A stretch of DNA of 64,000 bases, taken from the NCBI GenBank assembly GCA_913043005.1, contig CAJWKU010000001.1:1-64000 (forward strand), read 5' to 3'. How positions within the stretch are numbered: position 1 is the first letter of the stretch; each line of letters begins with the position of its first letter. Of the stretch, positions 8,766 through 18,300 are shown one piece after another. The stretch comes from an uncultured Cryomorphaceae bacterium (lineage in GTDB: Bacteria; Bacteroidota; Bacteroidia; Flavobacteriales; Schleiferiaceae). Under the pieces are notes generated by a model. The model made no database searches. It worked only from the letters and a program-made list of their open reading frames with translations, and was not told the origin of the DNA. The position numbers and the translations under genes were made by a program.

Positions 8766-9221
8766 ATGAAAAGTATTGAGGAAGAGGTGCATCAAAAAAA
8801 GTGGCACAATAACCATCATAAGGCTGTAATAAATATTTTATATACGTATCATTTTATTAAAGAGAATATGGCATCTCTTTTAAGGCCATATAAGATAAGC
8901 TTTCAGCAATATAATGTATTGAGAATTTTAAGGGGCGCCCATCCCTTAGGATTATCATCAGCAAATATTCAAGAAAAATTAATTGATAGGAAAAGTGATG
9001 TCTCGCGATTGATTAATAGAATTGAAAAATTAGGCTTAATAGAACGTCGTCAGAATAAAAAAGATAAACGTGTTTCAGAAGTTTTTTTAACTCTTAGAGG
9101 TTTGGAAATACTTGGCCAGATAAGAGTTATTGATAAATTCTACAAAGATAAAATGCCTCTCAAGTTAACAGATGAAGAAGCTCAGTTGTTGTCTGCTTTA
9201 TTAGATAAATCTCGAATGTGA
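8766..9221 (+). CDS. MarR-family transcriptional regulator
   Basis: 151 residues, typical of the family. MarR proteins are dimeric winged-helix DNA-binding regulators that usually respond to small ligands. Visible are the N-terminal dimerisation helix (HNNHHKAVINILYTYHFIKEN), the helix-turn-helix (QQYNVLRILRGAHP through ANIQEKLIDRKSDVSRLINR, about 45-90) and the wing ERRQNKKDKRVSEVFLT. It starts 9 nt after frr and is likely in the same transcript. Its last 40 bases overlap the 3' end of pgi on the other strand. Target and ligand are not evident. Confidence 0.88.
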   Translation: MKSIEEEVHQKKWHNNHHKAVINILYTYHFIKENMASLLRPYKISFQQYNVLRILRGAHPLGLSSANIQEKLIDRKSDVSRLINRIEKLGLIERRQNKKDKRVSEVFLTLRGLEILGQIRVIDKFYKDKMPLKLTDEEAQLLSALLDKSRM

Positions 9222-10792
9222 TTTAATAGTCCCTTTGTAGATTCGTCATGATCTGGGTTTATCTCATCTCCTTCAATTTCAGGCAAAATTTTTCTCGCCA
9301 TTTCTTTACCTAGCTCCACCCCCCATTGGTCATAGCTGTAGATATTCCAAACGGCTCCTTGGAAGAATATTTTGTGCTCATAAATAGCAATTAATGCACC
9401 CAAAGAAAATGGGTCCATTTTATCAAATAATATTGTTGAAGTAGGTTGATTTCCTTCAAATTTCTCATATGAGTTAGGCGCAATGGTTTTACCTATCGCT
9501 AGAGATTCAGTTTGAGCCAAATAATTACTAAGAAGTTTTGAATGATGCTCGTAAAGTGGATGTTGAGGAATTACGCTAGCGATAAAATCAGAAGGAATGA
9601 GTTCTGTGCCTTGATGAATTAATTGGTAAAATGCGTGCTGTCCATTAGTGCCTGGCTCACCCCAAATTATACCTCCAGTAGAATAATCAACTCTTTCCCC
9701 ATTCTTATCGATTGACTTCCCATTGCTCTCCATGTCCGCTTGCTGAAGATATGCTGGAAATCGATGGAGGTATTGGTCGTAAGGAAGAATAGCATGTGTT
9801 GATGCGTTTAAAAAATTACGATACCAGATTCCTAGAGCAGCCATTATTTTAGGAATATTTTTTCTGAAAGGCTTTACTCTTGTATGATTGTCAATAAAGT
9901 TTGCTCCATTTAAAAATTCTTGAAAATTATCAGAACCAATTGAAATACAAATGGGCATGCCAATTGTACCCCAAAGAGAATACCTTCCTCCGACCCAATC
10001 CCAAAAACCGAAGGTGTTTTCTTTTTTAATACCAAATTCATTGACTTTCTCCGTGTTTGTACTTATTGCAACAAAATGTTTTTCTACAGATGCTGGATCT
10101 TCTAATTTTTGAATTAGCCAATTTTTTGCTACCTCAGCATTCGACATAGTCTCCTGAGTTGTAAAGGTTTTTGACGCAACTATGAAAAGAGATTCATTAG
10201 GATCAATCTGCATGAGACATTCGTGCAGATCAGAGCCATCAATGTTGGAAACAAAATGAAACTTTAAATCTCTATTGGAAAATGGTTTCAGAGATGCCAC
10301 TGCCATTTTAGGTCCTAAGTCAGACCCTCCAATACCAATATTGACAATATTTTTAAATTTTTCTCCAGAATGTCCTCGAATCTCTCCATTACGAATCCCT
10401 TCTGCAAATCCATACATTCTTTTTAGCTCTATTTTAGAGATTTCGCGAACATCTTGATCATCTAGTACAAAAGGCGTTGTACTCGGGTCTCTTAAAACAG
10501 TATGTAAAACTGGGCGGTTTTCGGTAACATTAATTTTAACTCCTTTAAATTGCTCTTCTAATGACTTTTGAACTTTACATTCATCGAATAGATCCTCAAG
10601 CAAACTTAGAGTTGTCTCGTCAATGCGGTGCTTTGAGTAATCAAATAATAATAAATCATCAATTCGCATATGCATGGATTTGAATCTATTTGTTTCATAG
10701 AGCAGCTCCCTTAAATGCAATCCATTATTAGTTTCAGAGTGCTTAAGTAAAGCTTTCCATGATTTTGTAGTTGTTGGATTAATAGAGTGCAT
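9182..10792 (-). CDS. pgi: Glucose-6-phosphate isomerase
   Basis: 536 residues, near the usual 540-550. It interconverts glucose-6-phosphate and fructose-6-phosphate. Both phosphoglucose isomerase signatures are recognisable: the SIS region NIGIGGSDLGPKMAV, the FWDWVGGRYSLWGTIGMPI block and the C-terminal GAVWNIYSYDQWGVELGK. Active-site Glu is in the ADMESNGKS / GGIIWGEPGTNGQHAF region. The start ATG at 10792 is unambiguous. It follows the gamma-carbonic-anhydrase gene by 15 nt, suggesting an operon, and converges on the MarR gene with a 40-nt overlap. Confidence 0.98.
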   Translation of the reverse strand: MHSINPTTTKSWKALLKHSETNNGLHLRELLYETNRFKSMHMRIDDLLLFDYSKHRIDETTLSLLEDLFDECKVQKSLEEQFKGVKINVTENRPVLHTVLRDPSTTPFVLDDQDVREISKIELKRMYGFAEGIRNGEIRGHSGEKFKNIVNIGIGGSDLGPKMAVASLKPFSNRDLKFHFVSNIDGSDLHECLMQIDPNESLFIVASKTFTTQETMSNAEVAKNWLIQKLEDPASVEKHFVAISTNTEKVNEFGIKKENTFGFWDWVGGRYSLWGTIGMPICISIGSDNFQEFLNGANFIDNHTRVKPFRKNIPKIMAALGIWYRNFLNASTHAILPYDQYLHRFPAYLQQADMESNGKSIDKNGERVDYSTGGIIWGEPGTNGQHAFYQLIHQGTELIPSDFIASVIPQHPLYEHHSKLLSNYLAQTESLAIGKTIAPNSYEKFEGNQPTSTILFDKMDPFSLGALIAIYEHKIFFQGAVWNIYSYDQWGVELGKEMARKILPEIEGDEINPDHDESTKGLLNHIRDLSNKADNN

Positions 10793-10807
10793 TAAGCAAT
10801 AAAGTAA

Positions 10808-11353
10808 TTATTTGTATTTAATATTTTCTTTTGCCAACTTATCATGATACCATGAGCTGTATAGAACATAGTTTTCAGCAATTCGTTGAACTTCATTTTT
10901 TGAAAGATCAGAGCTTATTTTTTTTATTTTTTTTGCAGGAATTCCTCCATAAATATAACCACTGGGAATATGCGTTCCAGCAGTCACTACTGCTCCAGCC
11001 GCAACAATACTATTAGCTTCCACGATGCAACCATCCATAATAATGCTCCCCATGCCAACTAGAACATTATCATGAATATCACAACCATGTACAATTGCAT
11101 TATGACCAATACTTACATTATTCCCGATCACGGTCGAGAATCTTTTATAAGTACAATGAACGACGGCATTGTCTTGAACATTCACCCGTTTTCCCATTTT
11201 AATTGAGTTAACATCTCCTCTAATCACCGCATTAAACCAAATTGAACATTCTTTATCCATGGATACTTCACCTACTATGGTTGCTGATGAAGCGAGAAAG
11301 CAGCTTTCAGGAATAATTGGAGTATTTCCATTTAAACTTATAACTGTCGCCAT
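10808..11353 (-). CDS. Gamma-carbonic-anhydrase-like hexapeptide-repeat protein
   Basis: 181 residues folding as a left-handed beta-helix: imperfect hexapeptide repeats run from about residue 15 to 150, with a C-terminal helix. The family (YrdA/PaaY/CaiE type) forms trimers with zinc or iron held by three histidines, seen here in NAVVHC, SIGHNAIVHGC. Some members hydrate CO2, others are thioesterases or have unknown function, so activity cannot be assigned. The usual VIRGDVNSIKMG arginine/aspartate motif is present. It lies between nfu-like and pgi genes in the same direction, 15 nt before pgi. Confidence 0.85.
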   Translation of the reverse strand: MATVISLNGNTPIIPESCFLASSATIVGEVSMDKECSIWFNAVIRGDVNSIKMGKRVNVQDNAVVHCTYKRFSTVIGNNVSIGHNAIVHGCDIHDNVLVGMGSIIMDGCIVEANSIVAAGAVVTAGTHIPSGYIYGGIPAKKIKKISSDLSKNEVQRIAENYVLYSSWYHDKLAKENIKYK

Positions 11354-11404
11354 TTTTATTCTCAGGTGAATTTAAAATCTATTTTGGCTCGCACGTATAA
11401 TTTT

Positions 11405-12007
11405 TTAGACAGGAACAACATCTTCAATTAATGTAGGTAGCATTCGCTGTAGTATGCTTTTTATACCTGATTGCAAGGTCAGAGTGCTGCTTGGGCAGCC
11501 CGAACAAGCTCCTTGAAGTTGAACTTTGACTACTTTATTTTCATAACTGACAAAAGAGATATTTCCACCATCTTGCTGAACGGCAGGCTTAACATACTCT
11601 TCGAGAAGATCTACAATTCGTTCTTCAATTTCACTTAGTTCAGTAAGATTTTCTTCTGCAGTAATTTTATCAGACGATTTTTCAACCTCATGAGGTTGAT
11701 TGGATTCCATTACTGGTTGACCACTTTGTAGAAAATCTAGTACGAGTTGACGAATTTCCTGTGTTACGGTTTCCCATTCTACCACATTATATTTTTGAAC
11801 TGCAACAAAATTACTGGATATAAATACTTCTTTAACAAAAGGAAAATGAAAGAGTTTTATTGCCAAAGGAGAGTTGCTGGCTTCTTCTATATTATGGTAT
11901 TCAACATGCTCTAATTCTATCATACGTTTGTTCGAAACAAATTTCATGACTGCCGGGTTGGGAGTCATTTCAGCATAGACACTTATGGGCACACGTTCAA
12001 TTTCCAT
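11405..12007 (-). CDS. NfuA-type Fe-S cluster scaffold/carrier protein
   Basis: 200 residues from the ATG at 12007 (MEIERVPISVYAEMTPNP). The frame continues 15 residues upstream to another ATG (12052), but homologues start near the chosen site. Residues about 1-90 form the Nfu N-terminal domain (MTPNPAVMKFVSN, FPFVKEVFISSNFVAV). A charged linker follows, then the NifU-like domain with the cluster-binding CSGCPSS motif in LQGACSGCPSSTLTLQSGI. These proteins assemble or deliver 4Fe-4S clusters to targets. It is divergent from lepB, 51 nt upstream of the gamma-CA-like gene. Confidence 0.9.
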   Translation of the reverse strand: MEIERVPISVYAEMTPNPAVMKFVSNKRMIELEHVEYHNIEEASNSPLAIKLFHFPFVKEVFISSNFVAVQKYNVVEWETVTQEIRQLVLDFLQSGQPVMESNQPHEVEKSSDKITAEENLTELSEIEERIVDLLEEYVKPAVQQDGGNISFVSYENKVVKVQLQGACSGCPSSTLTLQSGIKSILQRMLPTLIEDVVPV

Positions 12008-12098
12008 TTTGTAAAGGTATTGAATGCTTTGCGCATTGCATAGCAGATTCATACTATTTTTGTCCTAGCGATCGTTGAATGCACTAAATATCAATTTC

Positions 12099-13715
12099 AT
12101 GCTTGACTTACTGGCTTATTATCTTATCATTAATTTCTGGAGCTCAATTCTTACATGGAAGTTTTTCAAGTCAGCGGGCAGATCTAATTGGGAGGCATGG
12201 TTGCCAGTATACCGCACAGTAGTATTGCTCAAGATAGTCGATCGGCCAAAATGGTGGGCGATACTTTGTTACATACCTGTGGTTGATAATATTATGTCAA
12301 TCATTATTTCTTATGAGATTCTTCACATTTTTGGATTTAGAGATAATAAGTATATATTTCTTACTGTTCCAACATGTGGAGCATACATGGGTTATTTGAG
12401 CTATACCTCAGAATTGACTCTACAGCCAAGAGATAATAAGGTTATTCGGCAAAAAATCCCATCAGTTATAAATCATATATTTTTTGCATTGGCTGCAGCG
12501 GGAGCAGTTCGCATGACAACTTTTGAAGCCTACAATATACCTACAGGATCCATGGAGAAGTCTTTAATGATTGGTGATTATTTATTTGTGAGTAAACTCC
12601 ATTATGGGTTAAGGATACCAAATACACCGTTAAGTATTCCATTAATGCATAATCTTATTCCTTACACATCAATACCGAGCTATTTAGATTGGGTTAATTT
12701 CCCATACTTGAGATTACCGGCTTTTGTATCAGTTGAAAAAGGAGATGCAGTGGTTTTTAATGTTCCAGTTGATCCAGGGCGCCCAGTGGATAAAAAAGAC
12801 AATTATGTAAAACGATGTGTTGCCACACCTGGAGATACAATTTCAATTGTAGATCGACAAGTGATGATTAATAGCAGTTTTCAAGAATTCCCGGAGAGAG
12901 CAAATCCTCAATGGAGTTACTATGTCAGAACGAAAGGGAAAGGCTTTAACCCTCGTCAGTTGAAAAGAGACTTTGATATTAATTATTTAGATAACCGAAT
13001 TGTCTCAAATCAAAATTTGAGTGATGTAATTCAAATTACAAATTCGGAATATATGATTACTATCTCCACTGATGCATTGCCTCGTTTCGAGGCACAAAAC
13101 AATATTGATACTGTTATTTGCATGAATACTCCTGGGGATAATCTATTTGATGAGAAAACTCCAGAGGCAATAAAATGGTACAATGAGAATTATATCAAAC
13201 CAATGCTTACATATCCTAATCCAGATGGTCATTCTGATACTATCGTATTTAAGTGGTCTCGAGATAATTATGGACCTTTTTGGATCCCCGCTTCTGGTCA
13301 AGTAGTTGAATTGAATTATCAAAATGTTTTGAAATATGGAAGAGCTATAAACGTTTATGAAGGGCATGATTTGGAATTCAAAAATGATCAGTATTTTCTT
13401 GATGGTGTTCCAACGACCTCATATACTTTTTCTTTAGACTATTATTGGATGATGGGTGATAATCGCCATAATTCTTGGGATAGTAGATATTGGGGAATGG
13501 TGCCTGAGGATCATATCTTAGGAAAACCTGTTTTTATCTTTATGTCTAAAGATGGGTTTGTCAAAGGTTTTTTAAGTTCTATACGTTCTGAAAGATTATT
13601 TACTGTTATTCATGGTAAAGGAGAGCCAACAAGTTATTTATATCCATTTTTATTTTTCGTTGCTGTTTACTTGGGATGGGAAAAATTTCGAAAGCGTAAA
13701 AAAGCAAATAATTGA
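12099..13715 (+). CDS. lepB: Signal peptidase I, large Bacteroidota form
   Basis: 538 residues from the ATG at 12099; an in-frame TTG at 12075 would add eight residues. The enzyme removes signal peptides at the periplasmic face of the inner membrane. The N-terminal 120 residues hold membrane segments and the WLPVYRTVVLLKIVDRPKWW region typical of this phylum. The catalytic domain has NIPTGSMEKSL (nucleophile Ser), YVKRCVATPGD (general-base Lys) and the C-terminal MMGDNRHNSWDSRYWG box. A large insertion of about 170 residues separates the last two, as usual in Bacteroidota. A last transmembrane helix follows. A -7-like box TATTTTTG lies at 12055-12062. Confidence 0.96.
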   Translation: MLDLLAYYLIINFWSSILTWKFFKSAGRSNWEAWLPVYRTVVLLKIVDRPKWWAILCYIPVVDNIMSIIISYEILHIFGFRDNKYIFLTVPTCGAYMGYLSYTSELTLQPRDNKVIRQKIPSVINHIFFALAAAGAVRMTTFEAYNIPTGSMEKSLMIGDYLFVSKLHYGLRIPNTPLSIPLMHNLIPYTSIPSYLDWVNFPYLRLPAFVSVEKGDAVVFNVPVDPGRPVDKKDNYVKRCVATPGDTISIVDRQVMINSSFQEFPERANPQWSYYVRTKGKGFNPRQLKRDFDINYLDNRIVSNQNLSDVIQITNSEYMITISTDALPRFEAQNNIDTVICMNTPGDNLFDEKTPEAIKWYNENYIKPMLTYPNPDGHSDTIVFKWSRDNYGPFWIPASGQVVELNYQNVLKYGRAINVYEGHDLEFKNDQYFLDGVPTTSYTFSLDYYWMMGDNRHNSWDSRYWGMVPEDHILGKPVFIFMSKDGFVKGFLSSIRSERLFTVIHGKGEPTSYLYPFLFFVAVYLGWEKFRKRKKANN

Positions 13716-14776
13716 TGTTTAGGTTTTTCATATTATTTTCAATTTACACCCCTCTATTTGGTCAAGTTATTTTTACTAATGACGAAGAAATTAGAAAAGA
13801 CACCCCTGTTATTGATTCCTCAAATATTGAGAAAATTGAATTTTCGGGCGCTTTTGTTGATACACTTATTGATTATACACTCCGGGATTCAATACTTTCC
13901 AATGATAAAGAAAGATGGTATCAACTTTCTGCATATCAGTTAATTAGAATATTATCAGTTTCTAAAAAATACTGCTGGCCTAGTGATAGCTTGGTAAAGC
14001 TTGTCCATAATAAAAGCCAGGGTTATTCTAGAGATTCTTTGATTCTATGGTTAGAAGAAGGTGGTATCGCGGGAGATGAACGGAAAAGAGTAGAGATGAT
14101 AGAGGCTAATAAATATCAAATCATCACTGAAACATTTAATTATTTTGGAGATATTGGAGAAATTGATCTTTCACTAAGGTGGTATGCTGTGGTAGCTTCA
14201 GAGGATCAGCAATCTTATAATTTAATTAATGTTAAGCCTAAAGTTATTTTAAGTCAATTTCAATCAGAGAGCGGCCAACTAGAGTTTGATATAAATCACA
14301 ATCGAGAGAACGGGAGTCATTTTCTTTTCGGTTGCCCTTTAGCTATAGATACAGGCTATATTTCAACTTATAATAATGATATATCTTCTTTCTACCCTGG
14401 AAAGAGTTTGATATTATCTAGAAATAACAAAGTCAAGGAATTTTCTTTAAGTGCACTAGGCTCTGTTACAGACCTTGGTGATTGTGGGGGGCTTGAGAAT
14501 TATGCTTTGGTAGCAAAATATTTTGGAGGTCCAAATAATGATTTAGAATTTTATCAGGACATAGGATCAGAGATTATTGATTCTTTAAATATTTGTGTTC
14601 CTGAGCTTTTTTGGCATGGTGATTTAATTGGGGATGACATACCTGACGTACTTTTTTTACAAAAGATCAATAATGGTCTTAAATTAATTCTGTTTTTATC
14701 TGATCCTGCGCCTAGCAGTAAAATATGGATAAAATCTGCAGAATGGATTTTACTTAATGAACCGAGGGAAGATTAA
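13715..14776 (+). CDS. Secreted protein of unknown function
   Basis: 353 residues from the ATG that overlaps the last base of the lepB stop (TGATG), so it is translationally coupled to lepB. A signal peptide covers about residues 1-17 (FFILFSIYTPLFGQ). The mature part is acidic and serine-rich, without Cys pairs or a sorting domain. Near the C-terminus GDLIGDDIPDVLFLQ resembles an FG-GAP/VCBS-type calcium-binding loop, and FPGKSL and CPLAIDTGYIS stretches suggest beta structure. I do not recognise the family. It is followed 33 nt later by the carboxylase gene. Confidence 0.7.
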   Translation: MFRFFILFSIYTPLFGQVIFTNDEEIRKDTPVIDSSNIEKIEFSGAFVDTLIDYTLRDSILSNDKERWYQLSAYQLIRILSVSKKYCWPSDSLVKLVHNKSQGYSRDSLILWLEEGGIAGDERKRVEMIEANKYQIITETFNYFGDIGEIDLSLRWYAVVASEDQQSYNLINVKPKVILSQFQSESGQLEFDINHNRENGSHFLFGCPLAIDTGYISTYNNDISSFYPGKSLILSRNNKVKEFSLSALGSVTDLGDCGGLENYALVAKYFGGPNNDLEFYQDIGSEIIDSLNICVPELFWHGDLIGDDIPDVLFLQKINNGLKLILFLSDPAPSSKIWIKSAEWILLNEPRED

Positions 14777-14809
14777 ACTGTCTCATATTAGCAATCTGAA
14801 ATTATTGAA

Positions 14810-16420
14810 ATGTCATTTAAAAAAGAAAAAAATATAGATGAGTTGAAAATGCTTATCGCGGAGACTGGCAGAAGGCTGGGTATTATTCATAAGGGAGGTG
14901 GAGTCAAAAAAACAGAAAAGATAAAAGCTCAGGGTAAATTGACTGTGCGAGAAAGGGTGAGGTTACTCTTAGATCCAAAAAGTGATTTTTTTGAAATAGG
15001 TGCATTTGCTGCAGAGGATATGTATCAAGATCATGGAGGAGCACCTGCAGCTGGAGTCATAGTAATTATGGGAAGAGTTAAAGGACGTATCTGCTTGATT
15101 GTTGCAAATGATCCTTCAGTAAAAGCAGGTGCTTGGTTTCCAATGACTGCGAAGAAGAATCTCCGTGCTCAAGAGATCGCGATGGAGAACCGATTACCGA
15201 TACTCTATTTAGTCGATTCTGCAGGAGTATATCTTCCAATGCAAGATGAAATTTTTCCCGATAAAGAACATTTTGGGCGAATATTTAGAAATAATGCTGT
15301 GATGAGTAGTTTGGGAATTCCTCAGCTATCTGCCATAATGGGCTCATGTGTGGCTGGAGGAGCGTACTTGCCTGTAATGAGCGATGAGTCAATAATTGTT
15401 GAAGGAACTGGAAGTATATTTTTGGCAGGCAGCTATTTGGTTAAAGCCGCCATTGGGGAAGATATCGATAATGAAACTTTGGGAGGTGCAAATTCTCAAA
15501 CTGAAATTTCTGGGGTTGTTGATTACAAGGTGAAAAATGATGACGAGGCTATTTCATTGATGCGTGATCTTGTAGATAAATTAGGCGCTACTCAGAAAGC
15601 TGGATTCAATCGAGAGATTTCATCAGAGCCATTGTGTGCTGATAAGTTATATGAGCGTGTGCCTGTTGATGCTCATCAGTATTCGATGCATTCATTGTTA
15701 GATTGCATTGTCGATGCTGAGTCCCTAGTTGAGTACAAGAAGGACTACGGAAAAACCCTTGTTACAGCATATGCTCGAATTGACGGTTGGTCCGTAGGAA
15801 TTGTTGCTAATGATAGACAAATTGTAAAAAATGCAAAAGGGGAAATGCAAATAGGTGGTGTTATATACTCTGAGTCTGCCGATAAAGGAGCTAGATTTAT
15901 AGCAAATTGTAATCAGAAAAATATCCCTTTAGTTTTTTTGCAGGACGTAACTGGATTTATGGTTGGATCAAAAGCTGAGCATGGTGGTATAATTAAAGAT
16001 GGAGCTAAGCTTGTCAATGCTGTAGCAAATTCTGTAGTCCCCAAATTCACAATCATAGTAGGTCACTCATTTGGAGCAGGAAACTACGCAATGTGCGGCA
16101 AAGCGTATGACCCGCGATTTATTGTTGCCTGGCCAACAGCTAAAATAGCAGTGATGGGAGGAGATCAGGCTGCAAAGGTTCTTCTTCAGATAGAAAAAGC
16201 CAGATCTAAAGGAATATCCGCTGATAAGGAAGAAAAACTTTTAAAAGCTATTCATGATAAATATGAATATCAGATGTCACCATACTATGCTGCATCCCGT
16301 TTATGGGTAGATTCAGTCATTGACCCTGCGGAAACCAGATCTATGATTTCTTTGGGTATTGAGGCCTCTAATAGTTCTCCTATAGAAAGACCATATAATC
16401 CCGGAATTCTTCAGACTTGA
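14810..16420 (+). CDS. Acyl-CoA carboxylase carboxyltransferase (beta) subunit, methylcrotonyl-CoA type
   Basis: 536 residues, the usual length for the methylcrotonoyl-CoA carboxylase beta chain. The two crotonase-like halves are clear: the N-half with GGGVKKTEKIKAQGKLTVRER, LYLVDSAGVYLPMQ and SCVAGGAYLPVMSDE, and the C-half with LQDVTGFMVGS, IVGHSFGAGNYAMCGKAYDP and KIAVMGGDQAAKVL. It transfers CO2 from carboxybiotin to an acyl-CoA, in leucine degradation if the MCC assignment is right; propionyl- or geranyl-CoA carboxylase are alternatives. The biotin-carrying alpha subunit is not adjacent. Confidence 0.88.
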   Translation: MSFKKEKNIDELKMLIAETGRRLGIIHKGGGVKKTEKIKAQGKLTVRERVRLLLDPKSDFFEIGAFAAEDMYQDHGGAPAAGVIVIMGRVKGRICLIVANDPSVKAGAWFPMTAKKNLRAQEIAMENRLPILYLVDSAGVYLPMQDEIFPDKEHFGRIFRNNAVMSSLGIPQLSAIMGSCVAGGAYLPVMSDESIIVEGTGSIFLAGSYLVKAAIGEDIDNETLGGANSQTEISGVVDYKVKNDDEAISLMRDLVDKLGATQKAGFNREISSEPLCADKLYERVPVDAHQYSMHSLLDCIVDAESLVEYKKDYGKTLVTAYARIDGWSVGIVANDRQIVKNAKGEMQIGGVIYSESADKGARFIANCNQKNIPLVFLQDVTGFMVGSKAEHGGIIKDGAKLVNAVANSVVPKFTIIVGHSFGAGNYAMCGKAYDPRFIVAWPTAKIAVMGGDQAAKVLLQIEKARSKGISADKEEKLLKAIHDKYEYQMSPYYAASRLWVDSVIDPAETRSMISLGIEASNSSPIERPYNPGILQT

Positions 16421-16527
16421 TTACTTAATGTGATAGATGTCGTACCATAAAAAATTTAATAAATGAATTTTTATTAAATCTGTGGGTTTGCCTGATCTTG
16501 AGGTAGAGCATACACTACCTTTAGGAT

Positions 16528-18300
16528 ATGAAAGCCCTATGGACTCTTAATCCTTATTTTTGGAAATATAAATGGCTTTTACTAAGCGGTATTTCTTTTG
16601 TTGTTTTATCTGCGAGTTTTGCCGTCTACCCCGCCGTATACATTCGTGAAGCTTTTGATCAAGTCGCAAATTCCATTTCCAACAATGATGAGTCAGATAT
16701 TTCAAATACGACTTTAAGAAATGCGCTGATTTTATATAGTCTTCTTATTCTAGGAATGAGTATGCTAAAGGGGCTTTTTACATTTTTAATGCGACAGACA
16801 TTAATCGTAATGTCACGTCATATAGAATATGATTTGAAAAATGATATCTATAATCATTATCAAAAACTAGATAGTACATTCTATAGAAGAAATAGCACTG
16901 GGGATTTGATGAATCGAATCTCAGAAGATGTCGGTAAAGTTCGAATGTATGTGGGTCCTTCTTTGATGTATACTATTAATACTGCATTTGCAACAATACT
17001 GACATTAATTTTTATGTTTTCAGTAGACTTTAAACTTTCAATATTGACATTAGCCCCAATGCCAATATTGGTGTATTGTATATACAGAGTTTCAGGTTTA
17101 ATTAATAAGCGCAGTCATGCTGTTCAAAAACAGCAATCTGCTATTAGTACCCTGGCGCAAGAGACTTTTTCTGGATTAAGGGTTTTAAAGGCATTTGGAC
17201 TAGAAGAAGAACAAACTTATCGTTATGCGAAAAGCGCCTATACTTCTTTCGAGAAAAATGAAAAACTTTATCGGGTAAATGCATTGTTTATGCCGTTACT
17301 TCTTTTACTAGTTGGATCCAGCACTCTTATTGCGGTTTGGGTGGGTGGTGAAGGAGTAATCGAAGGAAGATTGAGTCCAGGGGTTATTGCAGAATTTATC
17401 TTTTATGTAAATCTTTTAACATGGCCAATTGCAAGTATAGGCTGGGTGATGAGTATGGTTCAAAGAGCCGAAGCATCTATGGAGAGAATAAATGATTTTT
17501 TAAAAATCAATCCTGAAATAATTGATAAAGAAAATATTAGAATTCCAAAATCAGTTGCAGGTTTAATTGAGTTTAGAGATGTTTCTTACACATATCCTGA
17601 AAGTAAAAAACGAGCAATAATAAATTTATCGACAAAAATTTTACCAGGAGAAACTGTTGTTGTTGTTGGAAAGACGGGTGCCGGTAAAAGTACTTTAGTT
17701 TCCCTTATTAGCCGTTTAATGGATCCTATTGAAGGGGGTGTTTTTATTGACGGTGAAAATGTTAAAAATTGGCAATTAGAAAAGCTTCGCCAATCAATAG
17801 GTACAGTTCCTCAAGACCCATTTTTATTCAGTGATAGTGTTTTTGATAATATATCTTTTGGAACTTCAGGTGCGTCATTAAAAGATGTAACTTTTTATGC
17901 TGATATAGCAAATTTAACGGATGACATTCAAAGCTTCTCAGACGGATTTGACACTGTTGTGGGGGAAAGAGGAATCACTCTTTCTGGTGGGCAGAAGCAA
18001 CGTTTAAGTATTGCCCGTGCTTTGATTAAAAAACCTAAAATTGTTTTGTTTGATGACGCATTGAGCTCCGTGGATACAGATACGGAATCAAAAATTCTCT
18101 CATCTTTGAAAACTCAACTAGAATCGGTGACTACCATTATTGTTACTCAGAGATTGAGTGCTGTGCATCTGGCTGATCGTATTTTAGTATTTGATGGAGG
18201 TAAGCTTGTTCAGCAGGGAACTCATATCGATCTTGTAAATGAATTAGGTATTTATTCAGAATTATATAGTTTGCAAAATCCTGAAACTTGGAAAGAATGA
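16528..18300 (+). CDS. ABC exporter, fused permease and ATPase (MsbA-like)
   Basis: 590 residues. A six-helix type IV exporter membrane domain (about 1-310) is fused to an ATPase domain with Walker A GKTGAGKST (about 388), Q-loop GTVPQDPFLF, signature LSGGQKQRLSIARAL, Walker B IVLFDDALSSVD and H-loop TIIVTQRLSAV. The H-loop has Gln-Arg in TQRLS where many members have His; the usual switch residue is therefore replaced, as in some heterodimeric exporters. Half-transporters of this kind export lipids or drugs as dimers. Substrate is unknown. The start follows a 107-nt gap and the stop overlaps the next gene by 4 nt. Confidence 0.88.
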   Translation: MKALWTLNPYFWKYKWLLLSGISFVVLSASFAVYPAVYIREAFDQVANSISNNDESDISNTTLRNALILYSLLILGMSMLKGLFTFLMRQTLIVMSRHIEYDLKNDIYNHYQKLDSTFYRRNSTGDLMNRISEDVGKVRMYVGPSLMYTINTAFATILTLIFMFSVDFKLSILTLAPMPILVYCIYRVSGLINKRSHAVQKQQSAISTLAQETFSGLRVLKAFGLEEEQTYRYAKSAYTSFEKNEKLYRVNALFMPLLLLLVGSSTLIAVWVGGEGVIEGRLSPGVIAEFIFYVNLLTWPIASIGWVMSMVQRAEASMERINDFLKINPEIIDKENIRIPKSVAGLIEFRDVSYTYPESKKRAIINLSTKILPGETVVVVGKTGAGKSTLVSLISRLMDPIEGGVFIDGENVKNWQLEKLRQSIGTVPQDPFLFSDSVFDNISFGTSGASLKDVTFYADIANLTDDIQSFSDGFDTVVGERGITLSGGQKQRLSIARALIKKPKIVLFDDALSSVDTDTESKILSSLKTQLESVTTIIVTQRLSAVHLADRILVFDGGKLVQQGTHIDLVNELGIYSELYSLQNPETWKE

